Origin: Solwaraspora sp. WMMD406
Lineage (GTDB): Bacteria > Actinomycetota > Actinomycetes > Mycobacteriales > Micromonosporaceae
NCBI RefSeq assembly: GCF_029626025.1
Contig: NZ_JARUBF010000001.1
Span: 4,551,001-4,615,000 of the forward strand
Length of the DNA stretch: 64,000 bases
Direction: 5' to 3'
Shown here: one piece after another, positions 46,866 to 55,864 of the stretch
How the letters are laid out: the number at the start of each line of letters is the position of its first letter
How positions within the stretch are numbered: position 1 is the stretch's first letter
Notes under the pieces: generated by a model
Seen by the model: the letters and a program-made list of their open reading frames with translations, nothing else
What the model was told of the DNA's origin: nothing
Database searches by the model: none
Program-made: the position numbers and the translations under genes

Positions 46866-48043
46866 CAGCCACGCCCGTCCACGTGCCCGTCGTCCGGTCC
46901 GACCAGCCGACGGCCGGCATCGGCGCGACGGCCGGCATGGTCGACCAGGTCACGGTAGACGGCCCGGACCTGGTCGACGGTGTCGGCCTCGGTCGGCCAG
47001 TGGCGGGCCCGCGCCGGACCCCGTTCGGCGAGCTCGGCTCGCCGCTGGTGATCGGTGAGTAGCTCCCGTACGGCCTGGTCGAGCGCGTCGGGATCGCCCC
47101 GTGGGACCAGCACCGCCGCGTCGCCGACAAGGTCCGGCAATCCCCCGACAGCGGTCGCCACCAACGGTACGCCGGCCCGCAGCGCCTCCTGAGCGAACAG
47201 TTGACGGGCCTCCCAGTCGCTGGACACCACGGCGACGTCCGCGCCGAGCAGCAGGTCGGCGACGTCGTCGCGGTGGCCGAGCAGGGTGACGGGTGCGCGT
47301 ACCGAGGAGATCCGGGCCGCCAGTGACAGATAGCTGGGCCCGGTGCCGGCGATCACCACCTGCGCCGGTGGTGTGAGTTCACGCCACCGAGCGGACACGT
47401 CCACCAGCAGGTCGTAGCGTTTCTGCGGGTGCAGGCGACCGACCGACAGGATCAACGGCTGGTGGGCTCCGACGCCGAACTCGGCCCGTACCGCCGCTCG
47501 GCTTCGTCGGGGCGGCGGCAGATCGGGGGCGGCCACCGGGCCGAGCCGGGCGTCCGGCGAGCCGAGCTCCCTGGCCCGGGCGACCAGGTCGACGGAGGCG
47601 CCCAGGCTGACCTGCGCGGACCGGGCGACCCGTCGTTCGATCCAGCGGGACAGCCGGCCCCGTAACCCGGTGGCGAGGACGCTGTTGTGCCAGGTGACCA
47701 CGATCGGTGCCGCCGGCCGGGCGAGTGCCGCGACCAGTCCGGCCCGCAGGCCGTGCGCGTGCACGACGTCGATGTCGCCCGCGCACAGTCGCCGGACCGC
47801 GCGGATCGCGGCGGCGTCGGCCGGCGTCGGGTTGGCGGGGATCTCCACCGGGACGAAGGTCGCCCCGCCGTCGGTGAACCGGAACTGTTGCTCGGTGGCG
47901 AGTGGCCCACCGACCGTGACCCGAGCGCCGCCGGCGTGCAGACCTCGGGCGAGCGAGGCGACGTGCTGCCCGATCCCGCCGGTGCTGCTGGCCAGCAGCA
48001 CCAGGACCGAGCCGGTCCAGTCGCCCTGTGTAGGATCGCTCAC
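46865..48043 (-). CDS. GT4-family glycosyltransferase
   Basis: GT-B retaining glycosyltransferase of 392 residues. The acceptor half starts VLVLLASSTGGIGQHVASLARGL, the donor half has 'ILSVGRLHPQKRYDLLVDVSARW' (in part) and the EX7E-like 'ARQLFAQEALRAGVPLVATAVGGLPDLV' (in part). It should add a hexose from an NDP-sugar to a lipid or polymer acceptor. The GTG overlaps the MurJ-like stop (GTGA) and its stop overlaps the next start. The setting, between a MurJ-type flippase and a phosphatase-like membrane protein, points to envelope glycan synthesis, but the sugar is unknown. The family is clear; the function is by context. Confidence 0.87.
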   Translation of the reverse strand: MSDPTQGDWTGSVLVLLASSTGGIGQHVASLARGLHAGGARVTVGGPLATEQQFRFTDGGATFVPVEIPANPTPADAAAIRAVRRLCAGDIDVVHAHGLRAGLVAALARPAAPIVVTWHNSVLATGLRGRLSRWIERRVARSAQVSLGASVDLVARARELGSPDARLGPVAAPDLPPPRRSRAAVRAEFGVGAHQPLILSVGRLHPQKRYDLLVDVSARWRELTPPAQVVIAGTGPSYLSLAARISSVRAPVTLLGHRDDVADLLLGADVAVVSSDWEARQLFAQEALRAGVPLVATAVGGLPDLVGDAAVLVPRGDPDALDQAVRELLTDHQRRAELAERGPARARHWPTEADTVDQVRAVYRDLVDHAGRRADAGRRLVGPDDGHVDGRG

Positions 48044-49686
48044 CGCGACACCGTTCCCTTCCTGTCCGGCCGGGCGGCGGCGAGCTTGCGCGCCCGGCGG
48101 ATCACCACGACGACCATCGGTCGCAGATCCCGGCGATCGAATGGCAGGGCAACGGCGAGGAAGGCCGCCACCGCCACCGCCCCAGACAGCATGCCCTGCA
48201 CCAGCGCACCGGGCACGGTCGGGGTGCCAGAGCCCACGCCGACGAGGTGGGCGATCACCGTACCGGCGGTGCCGGCGACGACGCCCGCGCCGACGCCGAC
48301 GGTCATCGCCCGCCCCAGGCCGGCCAGGGTGGCCGGGCCCACGGCCCGACGTACCACGCCGATCAGCAGCACACCCATCAGGGACAGGCCGATCGCGTAC
48401 GCCGACGCCAGCGCGAGCAGCCGGTCGGCACCGGGCAGCGCCGTGGCCAGCAGCATCGCCGCCAGGATCACCCCGAGCCATCCGGCCGCGATGGCCCCGG
48501 CGGCGGCGACCGGTCGGCCGGCGGCGTAGAGCGCCCGGGAGCAGACCGCGAACAGGCTGTAGCCGACCAGGCCGGGCGCGAATCCGACGATCCCGGCGGC
48601 CATCGGGCCGACCTGGTCGGCGGGAATCAGGAACGCGGCGACCGGACCCGCCACGGCGACGAGAGCCGCTGCGCCGAGGCAGGCGAGTAGGACGATGGCC
48701 CGCACGGCCGGTGCGAGGGTGGCCCGGTACACCGCCAGGTCACCACCGCTGTGGCTGGCCGCCAGCGTCGGGTAGGCGGCGGTGGCCAACGGGACCGCCA
48801 GCACCGACCACGGCAGCAGGAACACCGTCTGGGCGAGGGTGAACAGCACGACCGTGCCGGCGGGTGCGTCCGTGGCGAGACTGAGCCGCACCGCGACCAG
48901 GAGCGCGAGTTGTTGCGCACCGACGGTGACCGCGCCAGCGACCGCCAACCCGCCGATCGCCCGGCGGGCGTCGCCGGTGAACCGGTACGCCGGCCGCAGC
49001 CGCAGCCGGAGCCGACGCAGTGGCACCAGCAGGCTCAGCGAGAGCACGGCGACCCCGGCGGTGGTGCCGACGGCGAGCAGCAACTGGCCGGGCTCGCCGA
49101 CCCCGGGCAGGTCGGCCAGCCGGCCCTCGCCGATCGCGAACGCCAGATACGTCCCGATCACCGTGACGCTGGACAGCAGCGGCGCGATCACCGGCCAGGC
49201 GAACCGGTGATGCGCCTGCAGCACGCCGGTGAGTACCACGGCGATGCCGTACAGCGGCAGTTGCGGGGCGAACACCCGCAGCATCCGCACCCCGGCCTCG
49301 GACTGGTCGGCGCTGATCTCACCGGCGAGGAACCCGATGATCGGACCGGCGGCGACGGCGACCACCACGGCGAGCGGAACCAGCAGGCTCATCGTCCAGG
49401 TGAGCAGCGCCGAGGTGGTAGCCGCGACGGTCGAGCGATCGCCGGCCGCGACGGCGCCGGCGAGCAACGGTACGACCATGCTGGCCAGCGCTCCACCGGC
49501 GACGATCTCGAAGATGATGTTCGGCACCGTGTTGGCGGCGGTGTAGATGTCACCGAGCCGGGTGGGACCGACCGACCAGGCGAAAACGGCGGTACGTCCG
49601 AATCCGGCGAGTCGGCTCGCCACGGTCAGCACCGCGATCAACGCCGCGGCGCCGGCGACCCGGGTGGCTACCGCGGGGGTGCTCAT
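48040..49686 (-). CDS. murJ: MurJ-family lipid II flippase homologue
   Basis: Polytopic MOP-superfamily protein, 548 residues, about 14 hydrophobic segments. N-terminus AVATRVAGAAALIAVLTVASRLAGFGRT (given in part) includes the family R-x-x-G-F-x-R; 'NTVPNIIFEIVAGGALASMVVP' and 'VLQAHHRFAWPVIAPLLSS' also match MurJ. MurJ flips undecaprenyl-linked peptidoglycan precursor to the outside. Actinobacteria usually carry more than one MurJ-like protein; this one lies beside an MraY-like enzyme and SteA, so it may serve a dedicated lipid-linked precursor or a septum-specific pool. The ATG at 49686 is 11 bp after the MraY-like gene. The symbol denotes the family; lipid II itself is inferred. Confidence 0.82.
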   Translation of the reverse strand: MSTPAVATRVAGAAALIAVLTVASRLAGFGRTAVFAWSVGPTRLGDIYTAANTVPNIIFEIVAGGALASMVVPLLAGAVAAGDRSTVAATTSALLTWTMSLLVPLAVVVAVAAGPIIGFLAGEISADQSEAGVRMLRVFAPQLPLYGIAVVLTGVLQAHHRFAWPVIAPLLSSVTVIGTYLAFAIGEGRLADLPGVGEPGQLLLAVGTTAGVAVLSLSLLVPLRRLRLRLRPAYRFTGDARRAIGGLAVAGAVTVGAQQLALLVAVRLSLATDAPAGTVVLFTLAQTVFLLPWSVLAVPLATAAYPTLAASHSGGDLAVYRATLAPAVRAIVLLACLGAAALVAVAGPVAAFLIPADQVGPMAAGIVGFAPGLVGYSLFAVCSRALYAAGRPVAAAGAIAAGWLGVILAAMLLATALPGADRLLALASAYAIGLSLMGVLLIGVVRRAVGPATLAGLGRAMTVGVGAGVVAGTAGTVIAHLVGVGSGTPTVPGALVQGMLSGAVAVAAFLAVALPFDRRDLRPMVVVVIRRARKLAAARPDRKGTVSR

Positions 49687-49697
49687 CGCCGGTGGCG

Positions 49698-50558
49698 TCA
49701 AGGTGTCCGGCGGCCCAGGGCGTCCAGCTCCCGTAGCCCTGGAGTACGCCCGATGACCTGGGTGAAGCTGACCCGTTCGCTGGTCGCGGTCAGCGCGGCG
49801 AGGACCGCGAGCGCGCCGGCGCGGCCGATCGGGCCGCACCGGTCGGCGATCGCCACGCCCAGCAGGGCGCCCAGGGCGTTCGCCCCGCAGTCGCCCAGCA
49901 TCACCCGCTCGTCGAGGTCGTCGGGGAGGATTCCGACGACCGCGCCGGCGATGCCGGCCGCCGGGCCGCCGTGGGCGCCCCTGGTCAACGGGGCCGCCAC
50001 GAGCAGGCTGGCCTTGGCCGCCCGGCCGGGCCGCAGATCGAGCAGGTTGACCAGGTTCGCGGTGCCGGCGATCACACCGGCGCCGAGCAGCAGGTCGGCA
50101 CCGCGCCCGACCAGATGACGCGGTCGGCGTCGGGCGGGGTCCACGGCGAGTAGGGCCGCGGCACCCAATCCGGCTACGCCGACGCCGACGATCTTCACGA
50201 CGCCGCTGGTGACCCGGCCGGCCCGCAGCGCGGCGAGGTGGCCGGCGAAGCCCTTGACGGCCCGTTGGTCGGGTCGTGACCCGGCGACGTCGTCGTAGAG
50301 GCCGACCGCGCCGGCCCCACCGCCCGCGACGAGTGCGGCGGCGGCCACCGTCGGGTTGGCCGCGCCGAGGGCGGCGGCCAACGACGCACCCGCGGCGACC
50401 GCCGGGCCACCGGCCAGGCTCACCGTACGGCCACGAAAGTTGGTCCGGTCCAGGGAGCCGGGAGACGCTGCCCGCCGGACGGCCCGCAGCGCGGCACGGG
50501 CGGCGAGTACGCCGGCCCCGACGACCAGCAGTCGGCCCAGCGGGCCTCGGTTCCACAT
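49698..50558 (-). CDS. MraY/WecA-like polyprenyl-phosphate sugar-phosphate transferase homologue
   Basis: 286-residue membrane protein related to the phospho-N-acetylmuramoyl-pentapeptide/GlcNAc-1-phosphate transferase family. 'GLYDDVAGSRPDQRAVKGFAGHL' holds the family DD motif and 'NLVNLLDLRPGRAAK' and 'GDCGANALGALLG' follow. It is shorter than MraY (about 360) and some loops are reduced, so it may be a specialised or inactive relative. The family puts a sugar-1-phosphate from a UDP-sugar on undecaprenyl phosphate. It lies 11 bp upstream of murJ and downstream of a 155-bp spacer that holds tandem repeats. Function: initiating a lipid-linked glycan is likely; the substrate is unknown. Confidence 0.78.
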   Translation of the reverse strand: MWNRGPLGRLLVVGAGVLAARAALRAVRRAASPGSLDRTNFRGRTVSLAGGPAVAAGASLAAALGAANPTVAAAALVAGGGAGAVGLYDDVAGSRPDQRAVKGFAGHLAALRAGRVTSGVVKIVGVGVAGLGAAALLAVDPARRRPRHLVGRGADLLLGAGVIAGTANLVNLLDLRPGRAAKASLLVAAPLTRGAHGGPAAGIAGAVVGILPDDLDERVMLGDCGANALGALLGVAIADRCGPIGRAGALAVLAALTATSERVSFTQVIGRTPGLRELDALGRRTP

Positions 50559-50668
50559 CAGGGTCCACTCCGGGGGTTTGGGGAAGCGTGTTCGGTCCGT
50601 CGAACCGGCAGTCCTGGCTGGGTCCTACTGGCTCCGTCCTACGCTCCGTCTTTTCCTACTCGCTCCGT

Positions 50669-50722
50669 CTTTGCTCGCTGCGTGCCTCACTCGGGCTTTG
50701 CTCGCTGCGTGCCTCACTCGGG
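50669..50722. repeat. Perfect 27-bp tandem duplication over the end of the mctB/steB-like gene
   Basis: Two adjacent identical 27-bp units (50669-50695 and 50696-50722). The right unit contains the gene's last codons and stop, and the left unit repeats them outside the gene. Nearby are three copies of CGCTCCGTC-like sequence. It looks like a recent slippage duplication. Confidence 0.8.
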
Positions 50723-51649
50723 GCGTTTCGGCATCAGGGAGGTGGCGCCGGCACCGAGACCGAAATGCCCGGCCTGGCCGAGGGTGAACTGTTCGGCCAG
50801 GGCGAGCGCGGTGATCGTCTGACCGGCGGTGGTGTTGCCGTTGTCGACGGTCGAGATGCTCTGGTTCAGGGCCGGATCGCCACGGACCGCCGACACCAGG
50901 TTTCCGTCGCTGGAACCGGTGCCGGCCACCACCGTTTCGCTACCCCGGTCGAACTGGACCACCATGGTCACCACGGCGTTGTCCTTCTTGGCAGCGTCCC
51001 GGTCCACGTACGGCTGGCCGCTGACCACCACGACGGCCTCGGCGGGTCCGGTCACCGTCTGCTCGACGGTGACGTATCCCGCGTCGCCGTAGGCGTCCAG
51101 CACCGCCACGCGGTCGGCCGGAGCGACCGCCGGTTGCTCGGCGCGGTCGAGCAGCGCGCTGGCCAGCAACGCGCTGGAGGTCTCCACGCCGTCGCTGTTA
51201 CCGGGCAGGCCGGTGGTCGGGACGGTGGGTCGGGCGGCGCTGGACGCCAACTCCAACAGCTCGACGCTGTTGTCCGGGTTGACGAACTTGTCCTGGACGT
51301 CGACCCGTCCCGTCACCGTCGCCCCGGCGAGGTCGAGCGCCGACACGACCCCTTCGACGTGGTCACGACCGCTGGGCAGGCAGATCACCAGGACACGACG
51401 ACCGGCGAGCTTGTCGGCCAGCAGAATCGGGGCTGCCTCGGCGACGAAATCCTCTTCACGATTGACTTCCTCACGAAGACTGTTCACCGTTTCCCGCAAC
51501 TGCTGATTATCCTTGCGCAACGCGTTCACAGTGTCACTAAGCGAGTCGGCGACCGGGCCGTTCAACGCGGCGGTGCCGACCACCAAGCCGATCGCCAGGG
51601 CGAGAAACACCGCGGTGAGCGACACCACGTGGTAACGGAAATTGATCAC
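50714..51649 (-). CDS. MctB/SteB-like membrane-anchored protein
   Basis: 311-residue protein with an N-terminal membrane anchor (about 6-30, 'SLTAVFLALAIGLVVGTA'), a coiled coil (about 38-70, LRKDNQQLRETVNSLREEV) and a long periplasmic domain of mixed fold. It belongs to the family annotated as copper transporter MctB in mycobacteria (copper resistance) and SteB in Corynebacterium, where it partners SteA in cell-wall division. The adjacent SteA gene favours a division role here. The GTG has AAGGCGG upstream. The C-terminal codons lie in a duplicated 27-bp segment. The family is secure; copper transport versus septal partner is open. Confidence 0.8.
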   Translation of the reverse strand: MINFRYHVVSLTAVFLALAIGLVVGTAALNGPVADSLSDTVNALRKDNQQLRETVNSLREEVNREEDFVAEAAPILLADKLAGRRVLVICLPSGRDHVEGVVSALDLAGATVTGRVDVQDKFVNPDNSVELLELASSAARPTVPTTGLPGNSDGVETSSALLASALLDRAEQPAVAPADRVAVLDAYGDAGYVTVEQTVTGPAEAVVVVSGQPYVDRDAAKKDNAVVTMVVQFDRGSETVVAGTGSSDGNLVSAVRGDPALNQSISTVDNGNTTAGQTITALALAEQFTLGQAGHFGLGAGATSLMPKRPE

Positions 51650-51700
51650 ACCTGCCGCCTTATCGATCCGTCCTGGCGCTTTGCCGCTCCTGCTGGGAGT

Positions 51701-52879
51701 TCAGAAGAGCTGACCCAACTGGAAGACGAAATTGTCCCACCACTCGGAAGCGACTCCAAGGTAGGCCTGTCCGACCGTGGACACCGCGACGGCCGACGCC
51801 ATCGCGGCGATGGCGGAGAGCACGAGCAGCAACAGCGATGAACCCGAAATGCTCTGCCGGTAGAGCCGGCTGACCCCCTTCGCGTCGACCAGCTTACCGC
51901 CGACCCGCAGCCGCGTCAGGAACGTGGAGGCCATTCCACCACGACCCTTGTCGAGGAACTCGACAAGGGTCGCATGGGTGCCGACCGCGACGATCAGCGA
52001 CGCGCCCTTTTCGTCGGCCAGCAGCATCGCCAGGTCCTCGCTGGTGGCCGCGGCGGGAAACGTCAAGGCCTCCAGCCCGAGTTCGCGGACCCGGTCCATC
52101 CCCGGAGCGCGACCGTCCGGATAGGCGTGCACGATCACCTCGGCCCCGCAACGCAACACGTCGTCGGTGACCGAATCCATGTCGCCGACGATCATGTCCG
52201 GGGTGTAGCCGGCTTCCACGAGCGCGTCCGCTCCGCCGTCCACCCCGATCAGCACCGGCTTGAACTCCCGAATGTATGGCCGCAACACGTCCAGGTCAGC
52301 CTTGTAGTCGTAGCCCCGGACCACGATCAGGCAGTGTCGGCCGGCGATCCGGGTCTCCACGTCCGGGACGCCGACCCCGTCGAGCAGCAGATCCCGCTCC
52401 TGCTTGAGGTACTCCATGGTGTTGGCGGCGAAGGCCTCCAACTGGACCGACAACCCTTCCCTGGCGTCGGCCATCGCCCGTGTGACGGAGTCAGCGTCCT
52501 GCCGGACTCCGGCCGCCACCTGCTCGCCACCGATGAACACCGCCGCACCGTCGATCCGGACGGTATCGCCGTCGCGGACCCGTTCGAAAATCTCCTCGCC
52601 CAGGTCGTCGACCAGCGGGATACCGGCCTGGATCAGCACCTCCGGGCCCAAGTTCGGGTACCGACCGGACACCGACGGCTTGGCGTTGAGCACCGCCGAC
52701 ACACCGACTGCCACCAACGAGTCGGCAGCCACCCGGTCGACGTCGACGTGGTCGATCACCGCGACGTCACCTGGTCGCAGCCGGCCGACCAGGCGCTTCG
52801 TCCGACGATCGAGGCGCGCGGTGCCGGAAATCGTCCCGGGCTCGACGTTACGAACCCGGCGCAAGGTGGGTAGACGCAT
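51701..52879 (-). CDS. steA: SteA-like cytokinetic ring protein
   Basis: 392-residue homologue of Corynebacterium SteA, needed for normal daughter-cell separation. The soluble part, about 1-330, has a thiamine pyrophosphokinase-like nucleotide fold with 'VLIGVDGGADALVEAGYTPD' and 'MIVGDMDSVTDDVL', and ends with two hydrophobic segments (about 345-378). The ATG at 52879 has AGGATGG upstream; an ATG three codons earlier is in frame. It lies 51 bp upstream of the MctB/SteB-like gene, the expected partner. The pair is close to recN, as in other actinobacteria. Name by homology of domain order and pairing. Confidence 0.88.
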   Translation of the reverse strand: MRLPTLRRVRNVEPGTISGTARLDRRTKRLVGRLRPGDVAVIDHVDVDRVAADSLVAVGVSAVLNAKPSVSGRYPNLGPEVLIQAGIPLVDDLGEEIFERVRDGDTVRIDGAAVFIGGEQVAAGVRQDADSVTRAMADAREGLSVQLEAFAANTMEYLKQERDLLLDGVGVPDVETRIAGRHCLIVVRGYDYKADLDVLRPYIREFKPVLIGVDGGADALVEAGYTPDMIVGDMDSVTDDVLRCGAEVIVHAYPDGRAPGMDRVRELGLEALTFPAAATSEDLAMLLADEKGASLIVAVGTHATLVEFLDKGRGGMASTFLTRLRVGGKLVDAKGVSRLYRQSISGSSLLLLVLSAIAAMASAVAVSTVGQAYLGVASEWWDNFVFQLGQLF

Positions 52880-53053
52880 CCTGACCATCCTGGCATGGGG
52901 GGCAGAGAATTCCCGCACGACATGCTTCGCTGCGCCGTCGCGACCGCGAGTGCCCCGCCGCCCGACCCGGCGCACCCTGTCTCCAGCGAACCACATCAAC
53001 GCCCGCCGACACCGGTCCGGGCCGACCCGCGTACGCCTCAGCCGCCGTATGCC

Positions 53054-54811
53054 TCAGCCGCGCCGTTCCCGGGCGGCGACCGCCAGCAGCTCCTCGGCAT
53101 GGGCGATACCCAGATCCGAGTCGGGCAAACCAGCCAGCATGCGGGCCAGCTCCCGGGCCCGCTCGGTGTCCTCCACCACCCGTACGCCACTGGTCGTGAC
53201 CGCTCCCCCGGTGTCCTTCGCCACCACCAGATGCCGGTCGGCGAAGGCCGCGACCTGCGGCAGGTGGGTCACCACCAGCACCTGGTGGCTACGAGCCAAC
53301 CGGGCCAGCCGCCGCCCGATCTCCACCGCCGCCTGACCACCCACACCAGCGTCGACCTCATCGAACACCAGCGTCGGCGGACCGCCGGAACCGGCGAACA
53401 CCACCTCGATGGCGAGCATCACCCGAGACAACTCACCACCGCTGGCTCCGCGTTGCAGCGGCAACGCCGGCGCCCCCGGATGCGCCAGGAGCCGCAGCTC
53501 GACCTCGTCGGCGCCGTCCGGTCCGATCCCGGCCCGGGTACCGTCCAGCGCCAGGGTCGGCTCGTCCCGCCCCACCGCGCGGGGCACCACCGCGACGTCG
53601 ATCCGGGCATGCGGCATGGCGAGACCGGCGAGTTCCACGCTGACCTGGTCGGCGAAGCGGCCCGCCGCCTGCCGACGCGCCGCGGTGACCCGCCCGGCGA
53701 GTTCGGCGACCTCGTCGGCCAGTCGGGCCCGCTCCCGGTCCAGCTCGTCGAGCAGCTCGTCGGAGGTGTCCAGCTCGGCCAGCCGGCCACGGGCCCGGTC
53801 GGCCCAGGCGATCACCCCGTCGACGTCGTCGGCGTACTTGCGGGTCAACCCACGCAGCGCCATCCGCCGCTCGTAGACGGCCTGCAGGCGGTGCGGGTCG
53901 GCATCCAGCCCGGCCAGGTAGGCCGACAACTCGGCGGCGACGTCACCCACCAACGTCGCCGCCTCGGTCACCCTGGCCGCCAGGTCACCCAGGGCGCGAT
54001 CCACACCGGCCTGCGCCTCCAACGCGCGACGGGCCGCACCGAGCAGACCGGTCGCGTCAGGGGCGTCCTCGGCCAGTTCCGCGCCACCGGCCAGCGCCAC
54101 CGCCGCCACCTGTGCCGCCGTACGCAGCCCTTCGGCATGTTCCAGACGCTGCGCCTCGGACTTGAGGTCGTCTTCCTCACCGGGCTGCGGATCCACCCGG
54201 CTGATCTCGTCGAGGCCGAGCCGGAGCAGGTCTGCCTCCTGGCTGCGTTCGCGGGCGTTGCGTCGCCGATCGGCGAGGTCGTCGCTGACCTGTCGCCAGC
54301 GGCCGTACACCTCGCGCAGCGATTCGAGCAGCTTCTCGTGATCCGGGCCGGCGAAGCGGTCCAACGCCGCCCGCTGCTCGGCCGGACGCAGCAGACGCAG
54401 CTGATCGGACTGCCCGTGTACGGCGACCACCTGCTCGCCGATCTCGCCCAACACCGACACGGGCATGCTCCGGCCAGCCACGTGCGCCCGGGACCGTCCC
54501 TCGGCGGTGACGGTCCGGGCGAGCAGCAGCACCCCGTCGTCGTCGGGTTCGGCCCCGGCGTCGGAGATCCGGCCGTGCACCGCCGCACCGGTGGTGCCGA
54601 TCAGCCTCAGCCGGCCCTCCACGATGGCACGACCCGGATCGGCGCGGACCCGACCGGCGTCGGCCCGACCTCCGAAGAGCAGCCCGAGCCCGGTCACCAC
54701 CATCGTCTTGCCGGCCCCGGTCTCACCGGTGATCACGTTCATGCCGCGGGTCAGCGGCAGCGTGGTGTCCTCGATGACGCCCAGCCCGGTGATGCGCAGC
54801 TCTTCCAGCAC
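53054..54811 (-). CDS. recN: RecN DNA repair ATPase
   Basis: SMC-like ATPase that helps to recruit and align DNA ends in double-strand break repair, about 585 residues. Walker A is GETGAGKTMVVTGLGLLFGG near residues 31-50; the long coiled coil spans about 150-350; the signature SGGELSR (near 475) and Walker B LVFDEVDAGVGGQAA (near 505) close the ATP site, then 'HQVLVVTHLPQVAAFADRH'. The start is set at the GTG at 54811, which gives MLEELRITGLGVI, the usual N-terminus; a GTG two codons earlier is possible. The order tlyA-nadK-recN is conserved in actinobacteria. Confidence 0.96.
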   Translation of the reverse strand: MLEELRITGLGVIEDTTLPLTRGMNVITGETGAGKTMVVTGLGLLFGGRADAGRVRADPGRAIVEGRLRLIGTTGAAVHGRISDAGAEPDDDGVLLLARTVTAEGRSRAHVAGRSMPVSVLGEIGEQVVAVHGQSDQLRLLRPAEQRAALDRFAGPDHEKLLESLREVYGRWRQVSDDLADRRRNARERSQEADLLRLGLDEISRVDPQPGEEDDLKSEAQRLEHAEGLRTAAQVAAVALAGGAELAEDAPDATGLLGAARRALEAQAGVDRALGDLAARVTEAATLVGDVAAELSAYLAGLDADPHRLQAVYERRMALRGLTRKYADDVDGVIAWADRARGRLAELDTSDELLDELDRERARLADEVAELAGRVTAARRQAAGRFADQVSVELAGLAMPHARIDVAVVPRAVGRDEPTLALDGTRAGIGPDGADEVELRLLAHPGAPALPLQRGASGGELSRVMLAIEVVFAGSGGPPTLVFDEVDAGVGGQAAVEIGRRLARLARSHQVLVVTHLPQVAAFADRHLVVAKDTGGAVTTSGVRVVEDTERARELARMLAGLPDSDLGIAHAEELLAVAARERRG

Positions 54812-54934
54812 AGCCACCGACAGTAGTAGCGGCGGGCGACGTTGACCACCCGGGTGCCGGGGCGACCTGCCGTCGAGAAGTCGGCGGGCGGACACCGCTC
54901 GCCGCCAACCCGAGTCGAGCGACACCGATCCTGA

Positions 54935-55864
54935 TCAGCGCCGGTTGCCGCGCCAGCCGTTGACCGGCAGGTCGAACTTGGCCACCAGCCGGTCGGTAAA
55001 CGGGCGTGGATGCAGCCGCACCACCCGTACCGGCAACCCACCCCGACGGACCGTCACGCGGGCACCCGGCGGCAGGTCGTAGACCCGCCGACCGTCGCAG
55101 CAGAGCACCGCGAAGGTGGTGTACGGGTCCACCGTGATCACGAAGGTGGAACTCGGCGCGGTGACCAGCGGACGGCTGAACAGCGCGTGGGCGCTGATCG
55201 GTACCAGTAGCAGTGCCTCGACCTCGGGCCACACCACTGGGCCGCCGGCCGAGAACGCGTACGCCGTCGAGCCGGTCGGTGTGGCGCAGACCACACCGTC
55301 GGCACCGTACCGCGACAGGGGGCGTCCGTCCACGTCGACCATCAGTTCCAACATCTGGGCCCGCTGGCCCTTCTCGACGCTGATCTCGTTCAACGCCCAG
55401 GACTCGATGGTCACCCCCTGGTCGAGCTCGGCCCGCACGTCCAGGGTCAACCGCTCGTCCACAGTGTACTCTCGGGCCACGACCTGGCGTACCGCCCGGT
55501 CCAGGTCACCGATCTCGGCCTCGGCCAGGAAGCCCACCTTGCCGAGGTTGATACCCAGCAGCGGCGCCTTCGCCGGACGGGCGAGCTCGGCGGCGCGCAG
55601 GAACGTGCCATCGCCGCCGAGCGCGAAGACGATCTCCACCCCGTCGGCGGCGGCCGGACCGCCGATCGGATGAACCCCGGGTAGGTCCAGGTCCTCGGCC
55701 TCCTCGGCCACCACCCGTACCTCGAAGCCGGCCTCGATGAGGTCGGCCGCGACGGTCCGGGCGTGGTCGGTGCTACGCCGCCGGCCGGTGTGGGTCACCA
55801 ACAGCGCGGAACGCGCCCCTGGCACCGCCACCGGGATACCGCCGGAGGGGATCGTCGCGTTCAC
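54935..55864 (-). CDS. nadK: NAD kinase
   Basis: Phosphorylates NAD to NADP, 309 residues. The catalytic GGDG is in FALGGDGTFLRAAELA near residues 83-98 and the NE/D motif is in NEISVEKG; 'TPTGSTAYAFSAGGPVVWP' forms the dinucleotide site and the glycine-rich loop. The C-terminal 40 residues are basic. The GTG overlaps the tlyA stop (GTGA), so it is translated with tlyA. About 120 bp separates it from recN. The N-terminal 18 residues are an actinobacterial extension. Confidence 0.97.
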   Translation of the reverse strand: MNATIPSGGIPVAVPGARSALLVTHTGRRRSTDHARTVAADLIEAGFEVRVVAEEAEDLDLPGVHPIGGPAAADGVEIVFALGGDGTFLRAAELARPAKAPLLGINLGKVGFLAEAEIGDLDRAVRQVVAREYTVDERLTLDVRAELDQGVTIESWALNEISVEKGQRAQMLELMVDVDGRPLSRYGADGVVCATPTGSTAYAFSAGGPVVWPEVEALLLVPISAHALFSRPLVTAPSSTFVITVDPYTTFAVLCCDGRRVYDLPPGARVTVRRGGLPVRVVRLHPRPFTDRLVAKFDLPVNGWRGNRR

